A DNA stretch of 6,371 bases from Alphaproteobacteria bacterium (GTDB taxonomy: Bacteria > Pseudomonadota > Alphaproteobacteria > ATCC43930 > CGMCC-115725). The translations under genes and the position numbers were made by a program. Below are positions 5,711-6,371 of this stretch, piece by piece. A model generated the notes under the pieces. The model was not told the origin of the DNA. It ran no database searches and was given only the letters and a program-made list of their open reading frames with translations. How positions within the stretch are numbered: the first letter of the stretch is position 1; every line of letters starts with the position of its first letter. Location: contig JAFAHP010000346.1 in assembly GCA_019237175.1 (NCBI GenBank), positions 1-6,371 of the forward strand, written 5' to 3'.

Positions 5711-6371
5711 CGTCCCCTCGCCCTGCAGGTGCACGAGGCTAAGCAATAGCCGCGCCCGAGACAAGCGGGCGCCAGGCGCCGCGGTCGAGGCTGTGACAAA
5801 GGCGGCGGTCGAAGCACGAATGGCGAGAGAGCCGGCAAGCCTCAGCCCAGCCGCTTGGCGGCGCGCGCGACCCAGTTCGGCGCGCTCGCGCTGGTGTGCT
5901 GCCGCCCACTCACGCACCAGCGCCACAACCGCGGGATTGGCCGTTTCCGGAGAGCCTACCGCACAAAGCGGCGCCGGATCGTATTCGATCGCCAATTGGA
6001 TCGCTTCGGCGGCAGGGCGGCCGGCGATTTCGGCGGCGACGGCAAGTGCTACGTCGATGTCGGCGGTGACGCCGCCGCCGGTGGATAAATTGCCATCTGT
6101 GACGATGCGCTCGGCAACCGGCATGGCGCCAAAGGCGGCCAACAGCTCGCGCGACATCCAATGCGTGCCGGCGCGCTTGGCGCGCAACAGCCCGGCGGCA
6201 CCCAGCACCAAGGAGCCGGTGCAAATGCCAACGATATAGCGCGCCTCGGAAGCAGCACGGGGCACAAACGCCAGCACATCGGTGTCTTCGAGGAGCGGAT
6301 TGATCCCCGCGCCGCCCGGCACGAGGAAGAGGTCGAGCGGCGGGCAATCGGGAAAGGTGGTGTCGGGCAGG
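5711..6371 (-). CDS. DJ-1/PfpI family protein, isocyanide hydratase-like (start outside window; no stop of its own, reads into the amidase)
   Basis: The visible part begins inside the protein (LPDTTFPDCPPLDLFLVPGG), so the first 60 or so residues are beyond the window edge. The nucleophile elbow YIVGICTGSLVLGAAGLL has its Cys codon at 6221-6223, followed by Thr as in isocyanide hydratases. Next come GTHWMSRELL, VTDGNLSTGGGVTADIDVAL and a C-terminal EYDPAPL...GSPETANPAVVALV segment. This order matches cyclohexyl-isocyanide hydratase (InhA) type members, which add water to R-NC to give an N-substituted formamide; the acidic active-site residues lie outside the window. The protein should end near 5842, where a neighbouring frame reads AAKRLG and TGA. 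In the actual frame no stop occurs, and about 44 uncharacteristic residues lead straight into the amidase ATG. An indel in the GC-alternating run near 5861-5869 would explain this. Other DJ-1 family functions are possible. Confidence 0.8.
5714..5719 (-). promoter_or_regulatory. Ribosome binding site of the amidase gene
   Basis: On the minus strand GAGGGG is followed by ACG and the ATG at 5708-5710. This argues that the amidase is, or recently was, translated as its own protein even though the upstream frame runs into it without a stop. Confidence 0.65.

Overview
The window is GC-rich, gene-dense bacterial DNA, most likely from an alphaproteobacterium. The main reason is that a secF gene and an Mth938-like gene lie in the same orientation. 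In many alphaproteobacteria these two sit next to each other at the end of a yajC-secD-secF cluster (remembered family context, not searched here). There are no RNA genes, CRISPR arrays or recognisable insertion sequences.

Layout. (1) Positions 1-531 (+) hold the C-terminal part of SecF, a subunit of the protein export machinery. (2) Positions 577-3912 are a block of minus-strand genes, read from right to left. First comes a small uncharacterised gene with an apparent 1-base frameshift (3515-3912). Next is a class I-type polyphosphate kinase 2 (2634-3443). Then comes a remnant of a potassium channel that keeps only the pore filter and last helix (2343-2513). Last is a SulP-family anion transporter with a STAS domain (577-2346), whose ATG overlaps the TGA of the channel remnant. 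(3) Positions 3913-4202 are the only sizeable intergenic space, a divergent promoter region. (4) Positions 4203-4604 (+) hold the Mth938-like gene. Its TAG overlaps the TAG of the convergent gene on a shared CTAG. (5) Positions 4601-6371 (-) are one unbroken reading frame containing two enzymes. The upstream part is a DJ-1/PfpI protein resembling isocyanide hydratase, cut by the window end. The downstream part is a complete acetamidase/formamidase with its own ribosome binding site.

How the genes may work together. The minus block pairs polyphosphate/nucleotide phosphorylation (PPK2) with inorganic anion transport (SulP) and a former ion channel, which suggests an ion or stress homeostasis cassette placed between secF and its usual partner. 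The right-hand pair suggests a two-step route: isocyanide to formamide (hydratase), then formamide to formate plus amine or ammonia (amidase). That route is inferred from family membership only.

Three reading frames in the window show lesions: the truncated channel, the frameshifted small gene, and the lost stop between the DJ-1 protein and the amidase. They could reflect real decay and fusion, or small indels in the assembly at GC-rich runs. Reads across 3693-3695 and 5855-5870 would decide this for the two indels.
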